Below are positions 30,772 to 38,125 of a DNA stretch of 38,125 nt, piece after piece (the stretch's first letter is position 1; each line of letters opens with the position of its first letter). Location: the NCBI GenBank assembly GCA_030428695.1, contig JAUIEM010000032.1:1-38125 (forward strand), given 5' to 3'. Origin of the DNA: a bacterium. GTDB lineage: Bacteria; Planctomycetota; J058; JAJDCP01. Below the pieces are notes generated by a model. That model ran no database searches, was not told where the DNA came from, and was given only the letters and a program-made list of their open reading frames with translations. A program made the translations under genes and the position numbers.

Positions 30772-33324
30772 ATGCATCACTGCCGCTCCGCCGCCCGCCG
30801 CGACTTCGCCCGCTCGGACACGCCGCGCTACGGCCCGCCCCGCGAGCTCCAGCCGCGCGCGGCCGAGGTCTCGCTGCGGCCCGATCTCGGCGCACGCCGG
30901 GCCGACTTCGAGGTCGCGCTGACGGTCGTCTGCCACACCGACGGCGCCCGCGCCCTGACCCTCGACGCGATCGCTTTCGCCGGGCTGACCGTCGAGGCCC
31001 TCGACGGCGCCGCCCTCGACTTCCACTACACCGGCGAGAAGCTGCAGCTGGTCTGGGCCGAGCCCTTCGCTCGCGGGGACGAGCGGCGGGTCAAGATCGC
31101 GTACCATCTCGACCACCCGCTGACCGGCCTGAGCTTCACCGGTCCGGACGAGGCCTATCCCGACCGCCCCTCGCTGGTCGTCTCGGACAACGAGACCGAG
31201 CGGGCGCGGTTCTGGCTGCCCTGCATCGACCATCCCTCGGTGCGGATGACCTTCCTCTGGCGTCTGACGGGACCCGCCGACTGGGTGCTGCTCGCCGGCG
31301 GCGCCCTCGAGTCCGAGACCGACAACGGCGACGGCACGAAGACCGCCGTGTGGAAGCTGGACGAGCCCTGCCCGGCCTACCTGGCCTGCGTCGCGATGGG
31401 CGACTTCGTGCGCTGTGACGACCGGCCGGCCGGCGAGGTCCCGATCAGCTACTTCGGGCCGAAGGGGGCGACCGCCGAGGAGCTGCAGGTCAGCTTCGGG
31501 CGCACGCCGGACATCATGGAGTGGATGGTGAAGAAGCTCGACGCTCCCTTCCCCTTCCCGAAGTACTACCAGTTCGCCGCGCCGGGCATCGGCGGCGCGA
31601 TGGAGAACATCAGCCTGACGAGCTGGGACGACTTCCTCGTGCTCGACACGACCGCGGCCCGCGAGCTCGGCTACCTGATCGACTCGATCAACGTCCACGA
31701 GATGGCGCACAGCTACTTCGGCGACGCCCTGGTCATCCGGCACTTCTCCCACGCCTGGCTGAAGGAGTCGTGGGCGACCTACATGGAAGCCTGCTGGATG
31801 GAGGACTGCAAGTCGGTCGACGAGTACCGCTACGACATGCTGTGCAGCAGCCGGCGGTACCGCGCCGAGGCCGACGGCAGGTACCAGCGGCCGATCGTGA
31901 CCGAGCACTTCGACAGCAGCTGGGACATGTTCGACGGCCACCTGTATCCGGGCGGGGCCTGCCGGCTCGACATGCTGCGCCGGCTGCTCGGCGACGACGA
32001 CTTCTGGGCCGGGGTGCGGAAGTACGTCGCCGACTATTCGGGCAAGCTGGTCGAGACCAAGGACTTCCAGCGCGCCCTCGAGGACGCCTCCGGCCGCAAC
32101 CTCGACTGGTTCTTCAGCCAGTGGTTCCATCGCGCCGGTTATCCGCGGCTCAAGGTCAAGGTCAGCTACGACAAGGAGAAGGGGCGCGCGCGCATCAAGG
32201 TCGAGCAGACCCAGGACAAGCCGTTCCGGGTCGACCTGGACGTCGCCCTCGAGGGTCCCGACGGCAGCTGGACGCGGACGACCCTCGCCCTGCGCGAGAA
32301 GATCCACCAGACCGAGGTCGCGATCGGCGAGCCGCAGCAGTGCCAGGTCGATCCCGATGCGAAGCTGCTGCACCGCCAGGAGCTCGACTGCCCGGAGGGC
32401 TGGCTGCGGCGCACCCTGCGCGAGGGCGAGCACCTCGCCCAGCGGGTGTGGGCGGCGCTGCACCTGTGCGAGAAGGGCGGCAAGAAGAACTTCGACGCGC
32501 TGCGCGAGGCCTACGCGAGCGAGCCCTTCTGGGGCGTGCGGGCCGAGATCGCGCGGGCGGTCGCCGGCTCTGGAGGCGCGTTCGCCCCGGACCTGCTCGC
32601 CGACTTCCTCGGCAGGGAAGAGGACGACAAGGCGCGGCTCGAGCTCGCGACGGTCTGCTCCCTGAAGAGCCCGGTGCTCGCCGCGGCCCTGCGCGGATTC
32701 CTCGACAAGGATCTCGCCTACCGCACCCGCGCGGCGGCCCTCGGCGCGCTCGGCGCCCAGCGCTGCGACGAGGACCTCGAGCGCCTGCGGGCGGCGACCG
32801 CCGACGATGGCTACCTGTCGCTGGTCCGCGGCGGCGGCTTCGTCGGGCTGGCGCACACGCGCCGGGAGGACGTCTTCGCCACGCTGCTCGGCGCGCTGCC
32901 CTACGGCGCGCAGCCGGAGAAGGCCCGGCGCGCCGTCGCCACCGCGGTCGGGCTGTGTGCGCCGTGGCTCGAGAAGCGCCATCAGGCGGAAGCGGTCGAG
33001 GCGCTCGCCCAGGTGCCCCGGGACGTCGGCTGTGACGGGCGCAGCATCTACGCGACCACCGTCGCCCTCGCCGGGCTGTCGATCCCGGCGGCCGCCACCG
33101 CCCTCGAGGGGCTGCGGCCCCTGATGCCGCCCCAGGATCACGCCGAGCTCGTCCGCAAGGCCGACGCGGTCAGGGCCCGTCTCAAGCCCGATGGAGAGGT
33201 CGGCAAGCTCAAGAAGGAGCTCTCCACTCTCAAGGATGATCTGCGCGGTGCGCTCGAGCGGCTCGCTCTGCTCGAGGAGCGGTCGGCGCCAGACGCCGCG
33301 AAGCCCGGAGCCGGGCCGGATTGA
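30772..33324 (+). CDS. M1 family zinc aminopeptidase with HEAT-like C-terminus
   Basis: The 850-residue metallopeptidase removes N-terminal residues from peptides. The beta-rich N-domain (about 25-200) leads to GIGGAMEN (272-279; the exopeptidase motif), HEMAHSYFG (His309, Glu310, His313) and WLKESWATYME with Glu332, the HExxH-x18-E zinc site, then GHLYPGGACRLDMLRR. The C-terminal part (about 575-800) has helical HEAT-like repeats (VLAAALRGFLDKDLAYRTRAAALGALG) and ends in a short coiled coil (KLKKELSTLKDDLRGALERLALLEE). No signal peptide is seen, so it is likely cytoplasmic. Its stop TGA is part of the -35 TTGACA of the next gene's promoter. Confidence 0.92.
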   Translation: MHHCRSAARRDFARSDTPRYGPPRELQPRAAEVSLRPDLGARRADFEVALTVVCHTDGARALTLDAIAFAGLTVEALDGAALDFHYTGEKLQLVWAEPFARGDERRVKIAYHLDHPLTGLSFTGPDEAYPDRPSLVVSDNETERARFWLPCIDHPSVRMTFLWRLTGPADWVLLAGGALESETDNGDGTKTAVWKLDEPCPAYLACVAMGDFVRCDDRPAGEVPISYFGPKGATAEELQVSFGRTPDIMEWMVKKLDAPFPFPKYYQFAAPGIGGAMENISLTSWDDFLVLDTTAARELGYLIDSINVHEMAHSYFGDALVIRHFSHAWLKESWATYMEACWMEDCKSVDEYRYDMLCSSRRYRAEADGRYQRPIVTEHFDSSWDMFDGHLYPGGACRLDMLRRLLGDDDFWAGVRKYVADYSGKLVETKDFQRALEDASGRNLDWFFSQWFHRAGYPRLKVKVSYDKEKGRARIKVEQTQDKPFRVDLDVALEGPDGSWTRTTLALREKIHQTEVAIGEPQQCQVDPDAKLLHRQELDCPEGWLRRTLREGEHLAQRVWAALHLCEKGGKKNFDALREAYASEPFWGVRAEIARAVAGSGGAFAPDLLADFLGREEDDKARLELATVCSLKSPVLAAALRGFLDKDLAYRTRAAALGALGAQRCDEDLERLRAATADDGYLSLVRGGGFVGLAHTRREDVFATLLGALPYGAQPEKARRAVATAVGLCAPWLEKRHQAEAVEALAQVPRDVGCDGRSIYATTVALAGLSIPAAATALEGLRPLMPPQDHAELVRKADAVRARLKPDGEVGKLKKELSTLKDDLRGALERLALLEERSAPDAAKPGAGPD

Positions 33325-33350
33325 CAGAGAGACGGGCGATGGTTTACTTT
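33321..33350 (+). promoter_or_regulatory. Sigma70 promoter of the TPR-kinase gene, overlapping an aminopeptidase stop
   Basis: A perfect -35 TTGACA (33321-33326), 17 or 18 bases, then TTACTT/TACTTT (33344-33350). The transcript would carry a leader of about 70 bases before ATG 33428. Confidence 0.8.
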
Positions 33351-33427
33351 GTGATGGCAGACTGCCGCACCCTGCATTGGCGGACGAGATCTAGCTTTGC
33401 GCCGCCCATCCGCGAGGAAATCGCTCC

Positions 33428-36214
33428 ATGAAGATCACGCAGCTGGGCGACTACGTCCTCGAGAAGCGCATCGGTAGCGGAGGCATGGGCGAGGTCTTCC
33501 GCGCCCGCCAGGTCTCCCTCGACCGCACCGTCGCGGTCAAGGTGCTGCCGCGCTCGCTCGCCAGCCAACAGGGGTTCACCGAGCGGTTCCAGCGCGAGGC
33601 GCGGGCGGCGGCCAATCTGATCCATCCGAACGTCATCCAGGTCTACAGCATCGGCCTGGACAAGGGCATCCCCTACTTCGCGATGGAGTACGTCGAGGGC
33701 GAGGACCTGCAGCAGCGCATGAAGCGCCAGCGCTTCTTCGACTTCGACGAGATCGTGCGGATCATCCGCGACGCGACCGGCGCGCTCTCGGTCGCCCATG
33801 AGAAGGGCATCGTCCACCGCGACATCAAGCCCTCCAACATCATGTTCGACCGCGCGGGCAACCTGAAGGTGATGGACTTCGGGCTCGCGAAGATCACCGC
33901 GGCGAACTCGAACCTGACGCAGTCCGGCCTGATCATGGGGACGCCGAACTACATGTCCCCCGAGCAGGGCAAGGGCGAGCCGACCGACACCCGCTCGGAC
34001 ATCTACTCCCTCGGCGTCGTGTTCTACGAGCTGATGACCGGCTCGCTGCCGTTCCGCGCCGACACGCCGACCGCGCTGATCTACAAGCACGCCTACGAGA
34101 AGCCGCCCTCGCCGCGCGAGAAGAACCCCGAGATCCCGCCCTACCTCGAGTACATCTGCCTGAAGATGATCTGCAAGGATCCGACCGACCGCTATGCCGC
34201 GCCGAAGGAGCTGCTCAAGGACCTCGAGGAGTTCATGCGCGACCGCACGTTCTACATGAGCGGCGGCATGCCCGAGAGCAAGGACCTGATGACCGACCAG
34301 ACGATGGTCGAGGCGCCGGGGACGGGCCGCACCCCGCAGCCGCCGGTCACCGCCTCCGGGCGGACGCCCGTGCCGCAGGCGACGACCCAGCCCGGCCACA
34401 GCCAGAGCGCGGTCAACACCGCGGCCTACGCCTCGCAGAGCGGCGTGGCGCCGACCACCGCGGCCGGCCAGGTGACCGCGCCGCACCACGCGGCGTCGAC
34501 GATGGCGGCCCAGACGACCCACGCCGGGGCGATGACCAACGCGACCCAGGCCCAGACGCTGCTCGAGGGGCGGACCCTGCCGCCCTACCACCAGCCGCCG
34601 GGAGGCAACGGCTGGAAGATCTTCGCCCTGTTCCTGATCGCCCTCGCGATCGGGGGCGCGGTCTTCCGCGACGAGGTCGCGGAGTTCATCCGCAAGATCA
34701 CCGAGAAGCCCCAGGAGGGGCCCCAGACCTACGCGCTCGCGCTGTCCGACCTGTGGGCCTCGGCCAAGGCGGTGCGCACGAAGGTCAACATCGAGTGGCT
34801 GCCCTCCGACCAGATGCACTACCTCGCCTGCCCGGACGTCGACCGTGACGTGCCGCCGGGCAAGTACCACTTCCGGCTGCTGCGCGACGGCTATGAGACC
34901 CAGGAGTTCATCGTCGAGATCAGCGACCAGGGACAGGTCGAGCCCGAGCTGAACAGCCGACCGATCGCGAAGCTGTTCGAGCAGGACATGTGGGTTCCGT
35001 CGCCCGAGCTCCTCGATGCCTACCAGAAGGGCACCGAGTTCATGAGCTTCCGGAACTACGACAAGGCGATCAAACAGTTCGACATCGTCATCGGCATCGA
35101 CCCCGGCTACGCCGATGTGGGCGAGAAGCGCCGCCAGTGTGCGGACCGGGCGGAGGCCTACGAGGCGCGGATCCGGGAGGTCCATGCGACGGTCTCGCAG
35201 CTGACGACCGCCCTGCAGGCGAAGTCGATGACCAAGGCGCGCGAGCGGGCCGAGGCGGCGCTCGCGTTGATCCAGGGCTCGGAGATCGAGAACGACCCGC
35301 GCATCGGCACCATCCAGACCCAGCTCTACGACAAGCTCAGCATCATCAACGGCGCCCTCGAGGACGTCGAGCTGTACATCGACAACGGCGACAAGCTCCT
35401 CGCCGACGGCGAGTGGGACGAGGCCCGCGACGAGTACGTCAAGGCCGAGCGCAAGAACCAGGACGATCCGCGGCCCGCGAAGAAGATCGACCTGTGCGAG
35501 GACATGAAGAACGCCTGGAAGACCATCCAGGCGAGCGCCCAGCACGAGGCCGAGGACGACGAGACGCTGCTCGCCCTCGAGCAGTACCTCGAGACCTGCC
35601 CGGGGCACGACGACGCGAACGACCTGCTCGGCGAGGTCAAACGTCGGACGCTGGCCGGCGAGGAGCTCCAGGAGCGGCTCGACGAGCTCGCCTCCCAGAT
35701 CGACGCGATCGTCCTCTCCCCCGCGGAGAACAAGGACTGGACCAGCGTGCTCGCCTTCGCGAAGGAGATGCTGCAGCTCGATCCGGCCAACACGGCGGCC
35801 GCGCACTTCGCCGAGACCGCGCAGAAGCAGCTCGATGAGGGCGGGGTGGAGAGCACCCTGAGCCGGCTCGCGGCGGTGTTCCTCGAGCCCGACCCCAAGG
35901 TCCGCCAGGGGACGATGCGCGAGCTGGTGCGCGACCGCGACTTCGAGCCGGCCTGGCAGACGTTCCTCAGCGAGAACGCCGAAGAGCTGCAGCTGGTCAA
36001 CTCCTCCTTCGCCCTGCACAGCACGCTGTTCGACGGCAACAGCTGCACCGTCGAGGGTCGCTGGCACTACGAGCTGTTCTACCGCAGCTTCGGCCAGAAG
36101 CTGATCGCGTCGTCGGATATCAAGGTCACGCTGGTGCGCGACGAAGAGGGCGAGCAGTGGGACGTCGAGCGCTTCGAGCCCGTCGACCCGAACACAGATG
36201 GAACCGTGGAATAG
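33428..36214 (+). CDS. Membrane Ser/Thr protein kinase with TPR-like repeats
   Basis: This 928-residue PknB-like kinase has a complete kinase domain (8-270): GSGGMGEVF loop, Lys38, HRDIKPSN (130-137), DFG (150-152) and GTPNYMSPEQ. A Thr/Ala/Pro/Gln-rich juxtamembrane linker (about 285-390), a likely phosphorylation target, leads to one membrane helix (396-413, IFALFLIALAIGGAVF). The outside part has a PEGA-like element (PPGKYHFRLLRDGYETQEF, about 478-496), a TPR (ELLDAYQKGTEFMSFRNYDKAIKQFDIVIGIDPGY) and a long helical region, then a beta domain (WHYELFYRSFGQKLIASSDIKVTLV). SD support is weak (GAGG.AAATC). It is followed at 40 bases by the NHL lipoprotein, likely in the same transcript. Confidence 0.93.
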   Translation: MKITQLGDYVLEKRIGSGGMGEVFRARQVSLDRTVAVKVLPRSLASQQGFTERFQREARAAANLIHPNVIQVYSIGLDKGIPYFAMEYVEGEDLQQRMKRQRFFDFDEIVRIIRDATGALSVAHEKGIVHRDIKPSNIMFDRAGNLKVMDFGLAKITAANSNLTQSGLIMGTPNYMSPEQGKGEPTDTRSDIYSLGVVFYELMTGSLPFRADTPTALIYKHAYEKPPSPREKNPEIPPYLEYICLKMICKDPTDRYAAPKELLKDLEEFMRDRTFYMSGGMPESKDLMTDQTMVEAPGTGRTPQPPVTASGRTPVPQATTQPGHSQSAVNTAAYASQSGVAPTTAAGQVTAPHHAASTMAAQTTHAGAMTNATQAQTLLEGRTLPPYHQPPGGNGWKIFALFLIALAIGGAVFRDEVAEFIRKITEKPQEGPQTYALALSDLWASAKAVRTKVNIEWLPSDQMHYLACPDVDRDVPPGKYHFRLLRDGYETQEFIVEISDQGQVEPELNSRPIAKLFEQDMWVPSPELLDAYQKGTEFMSFRNYDKAIKQFDIVIGIDPGYADVGEKRRQCADRAEAYEARIREVHATVSQLTTALQAKSMTKARERAEAALALIQGSEIENDPRIGTIQTQLYDKLSIINGALEDVELYIDNGDKLLADGEWDEARDEYVKAERKNQDDPRPAKKIDLCEDMKNAWKTIQASAQHEAEDDETLLALEQYLETCPGHDDANDLLGEVKRRTLAGEELQERLDELASQIDAIVLSPAENKDWTSVLAFAKEMLQLDPANTAAAHFAETAQKQLDEGGVESTLSRLAAVFLEPDPKVRQGTMRELVRDRDFEPAWQTFLSENAEELQLVNSSFALHSTLFDGNSCTVEGRWHYELFYRSFGQKLIASSDIKVTLVRDEEGEQWDVERFEPVDPNTDGTVE

Positions 36215-36254
36215 GCGCGCCGGCGAACCGGACGCGAAGTCTTTCGGAGGGCTC

Positions 36255-38125
36255 ATGAACAGCTCCAGACTCCTGATCTGCCTCCTGCTCGCGGCGTCCT
36301 GCGCCTGCGGCGACCAGATCCTCGGCAGGATCGAGTCGGTCGACGGCCAGAGCGCGACCATCGACGTCGGCAAGGCGGCCGGCGTGCTCGAGAAGATGGT
36401 GTTCGAAGTGTGGTCGAACCCGCGTATGGTCGAGATCCCGATCACCGGCGACGTCGTCTACCAGGAGATGGAGGTCGTCGCCTCGCTCGTCGTCGTCGAC
36501 GTCCGCGACAACCATGCGGTGTGCCGCATCGAGAACTTTGAAGCGGTCGGCGCGCTGGTCACCGAGCAGCTGCGCGTCGCCCAGAACCCGGTGCGGCCCG
36601 AGCAGGAGCAGCCGCCCTTCGTCGTCGAGTTCACGGCTTCCGGTGCCGGGGGGGAGTGGAACCAGACCCTCGACCTGACGATCAACGCCTCCGACCCGAA
36701 CGGCGGGCGCCTGGTCTACACGTGGTCGACCGACCGCGGCAAGCTGAAGTACCGGACGACCACCGCGCCCCGGAACGTGTGGACCTCTCCGCTGGAGAGC
36801 GGCCCCTGTGAGGTGACGGTGGTCGTGCGCGACCCGACCGGACGCACCTGCGAGGCGAAGAAGACCCTGCGCAGCGGTGGCATGACCCGCGGCTGGCGGC
36901 CGACCCGCTTCCCCTTCCAGGGACACTTCGGCGACCACAAGGCGATCTTCACCAAGGTCGCGGACATCGCCTGTGACAGCTGGGGCATGGTGTACGTGCT
37001 CGACCGCGAGCAGCGCACGGTCGTGCAGCTCGACGAGGGCTGGAACTTCGTGACGAAGTTCGGCCCCTACGACGATGACTACGACTTCTTCCGGCTCGAG
37101 GTGCGCGACAAGCAGGTCTACCTGCTCGACAAGTACTCGCGCGCGGCCTACCGCTTCCCGCTCGACTCGCAGGAGACCTTCACCTCGAACGACCCCGTGC
37201 AGTTCGGCAAGGGCGGCGACTACGGCATCAACGGCGAGCTGTACGACCCGGTGGACCTCGAGGTCAACCGGCTCGGCGAGCTCTACGTGCTCGACAAGCA
37301 CACCGGCACGGTGCAGCTCTTCGACGCCGAGGGGAACTTCCAGCTCAGCCTCGGCACCAAGGCCAACGGCAGCGAGGACGGGCAGCTCGAGGCGCCGGTG
37401 GCGATCGCGCTCGACCCGAATGAGCGCCTCGTCGTGCTCGACGACGGCCAGATCAAGAAGGCGGTCGTGTTCGAGAACCACCGGCCGGCCTTCCAGATCA
37501 GGCTCGGCGACGCCAAGGAGAAGATGGCCGGCGTCGACTTCGACCCGACGACGGGCCTGATGTTGGTGCTGTCCAACACCGGCGGCGACGTCAACCTGCG
37601 TCCGCTCAAGGCCTTGCCGTGCCGCAAGGGGCGGCCGGAGATCCGGCCCTTCGGGCAGATGCTCGGCGAGGACAACCAGGCGCTCGAGAGCATGCACGAC
37701 GTGTCGCGGGTCAAGGTAGGGCCGAACGGCGATGTCTACGTCGTCGCCCGCAACCAGAGCGAGCTCTTCCGCTACGCCGCCGCGGACGCCGGGCAGACCA
37801 CCTGGAGGCTGACCGGTAAGTGGGGGGGCGAGGCCTACACGATGTCCTACGTGACCAAGGTCGCCGCGGACTCCGATGGCAACGTCGCCTGTCTCGCGCC
37901 GAGCCTGTCGACCGTGCTCGTGATGGACAAGCTCGGCTGGATCAAGGCCAAGTTCGGGCACATGGGCGAGGGCAGTGACCGGCTGCGCGAGCCGATCGAC
38001 CTCGCCTCCGACGTCAACGGCAACATCTACGTGCTCGACGGCGAGTACCAGAACGTGCGCAAGTACTCGCCGACCGGCGGCATCCCGGTGCCGATCGGGA
38101 ACGCGGGCTCGGGCGGCGGGCTGAC
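36255..38125 (+). CDS. Partial lipoprotein with Ig-like domain and NHL beta-propeller
   Basis: The frame is open from ATG 36255 (GGAGG at 36246-36250) to the window end, so only the first 623 residues are visible. The signal peptide MNSSRLLICLLLAASCACG has a probable lipidated Cys16, although the lipobox (LAASC) is not ideal. Residues about 22-120 resemble a small beta domain (ILGRIESVDGQSATIDVG) and 125-215 a PKD/Ig-like fold (DPNGGRLVYTWSTDRGKL). From about 230 come NHL-type repeats with GDVYVV / GELYVLDKHTGTVQLFD / GNIYVLDGEYQNVRKYS, forming a beta-propeller. It is probably co-transcribed with the membrane kinase and sits on the same side of the membrane as its TPR region. A ligand or partner role is inferred. 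Confidence 0.82.
   Translation, partial: MNSSRLLICLLLAASCACGDQILGRIESVDGQSATIDVGKAAGVLEKMVFEVWSNPRMVEIPITGDVVYQEMEVVASLVVVDVRDNHAVCRIENFEAVGALVTEQLRVAQNPVRPEQEQPPFVVEFTASGAGGEWNQTLDLTINASDPNGGRLVYTWSTDRGKLKYRTTTAPRNVWTSPLESGPCEVTVVVRDPTGRTCEAKKTLRSGGMTRGWRPTRFPFQGHFGDHKAIFTKVADIACDSWGMVYVLDREQRTVVQLDEGWNFVTKFGPYDDDYDFFRLEVRDKQVYLLDKYSRAAYRFPLDSQETFTSNDPVQFGKGGDYGINGELYDPVDLEVNRLGELYVLDKHTGTVQLFDAEGNFQLSLGTKANGSEDGQLEAPVAIALDPNERLVVLDDGQIKKAVVFENHRPAFQIRLGDAKEKMAGVDFDPTTGLMLVLSNTGGDVNLRPLKALPCRKGRPEIRPFGQMLGEDNQALESMHDVSRVKVGPNGDVYVVARNQSELFRYAAADAGQTTWRLTGKWGGEAYTMSYVTKVAADSDGNVACLAPSLSTVLVMDKLGWIKAKFGHMGEGSDRLREPIDLASDVNGNIYVLDGEYQNVRKYSPTGGIPVPIGNAGSGGGL

Overview
The window is GC-rich bacterial chromosome with 25 supportable protein-coding genes, two of them cut by the window edges (1-406 and 36255-38125). 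I see no rRNA, tRNA, CRISPR array or transposase. Eukaryote-like Ser/Thr kinases carrying FHA, TPR-like and FG-GAP domains, a kinase with DWG in place of DFG, a type II pseudopilin-like protein, a TMTC-like GT-C glycosyltransferase and short operons suggest Planctomycetota. Myxococcota is the main alternative. This placement is an inference from gene content; there is no rRNA marker.

Left part (1-12.3 kb): a partial Pro-Gln-Ile repeat protein with a glycine-zipper-like segment; a coupled XPB-type helicase and Bax1/DUF790 nuclease pair (DNA repair); a multidomain glucosaminidase-like protein; a transaldolase followed by an FHA-zinc ribbon-Ser/Thr kinase on the minus strand; an FHA-like coiled-coil protein coupled to a TMTC-like membrane glycosyltransferase; a protein with a decayed P-loop; and an unrecognised 219-residue protein.

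Middle (12.3-24.3 kb): a 1987-residue pseudokinase-kinase-membrane-FG-GAP-lectin-like fusion, a DUF3050 protein, a PcnB-type nucleotidyltransferase with an acidic repeat tail, and a phosphodiesterase-methyltransferase pair coupled through TGATG. A gene-free stretch follows at 22534-23467, full of nested long inverted repeats, a 31-bp tandem duplication and a duplicated hairpin tip. It is the strongest candidate here for an undescribed element, either a foldback/MITE-like DNA element or a large structured RNA.

Right part (24.3-38.1 kb): a methyltransferase, then a tight plus-strand operon (membrane glycosyltransferase-like protein, NatA-like ABC ATPase, NatB-like permease, DUF2064 sugar/nucleotidyl transferase with no ATG/GTG/TTG start), a convergent pseudopilin, a secreted thermonuclease lipoprotein, an M1 aminopeptidase with a repeat-rich C-terminus, a membrane Ser/Thr kinase with TPR-like repeats, and a partial NHL-propeller lipoprotein probably co-transcribed with that kinase.

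Several genes have a recognisable sigma70-type promoter, usually TTGnnn, exactly 17 bases, then TAnnnT. The window therefore reads as many short transcription units. Themes are signalling kinases, envelope and surface proteins, and nucleic-acid processing, with no obvious prophage or genomic island.
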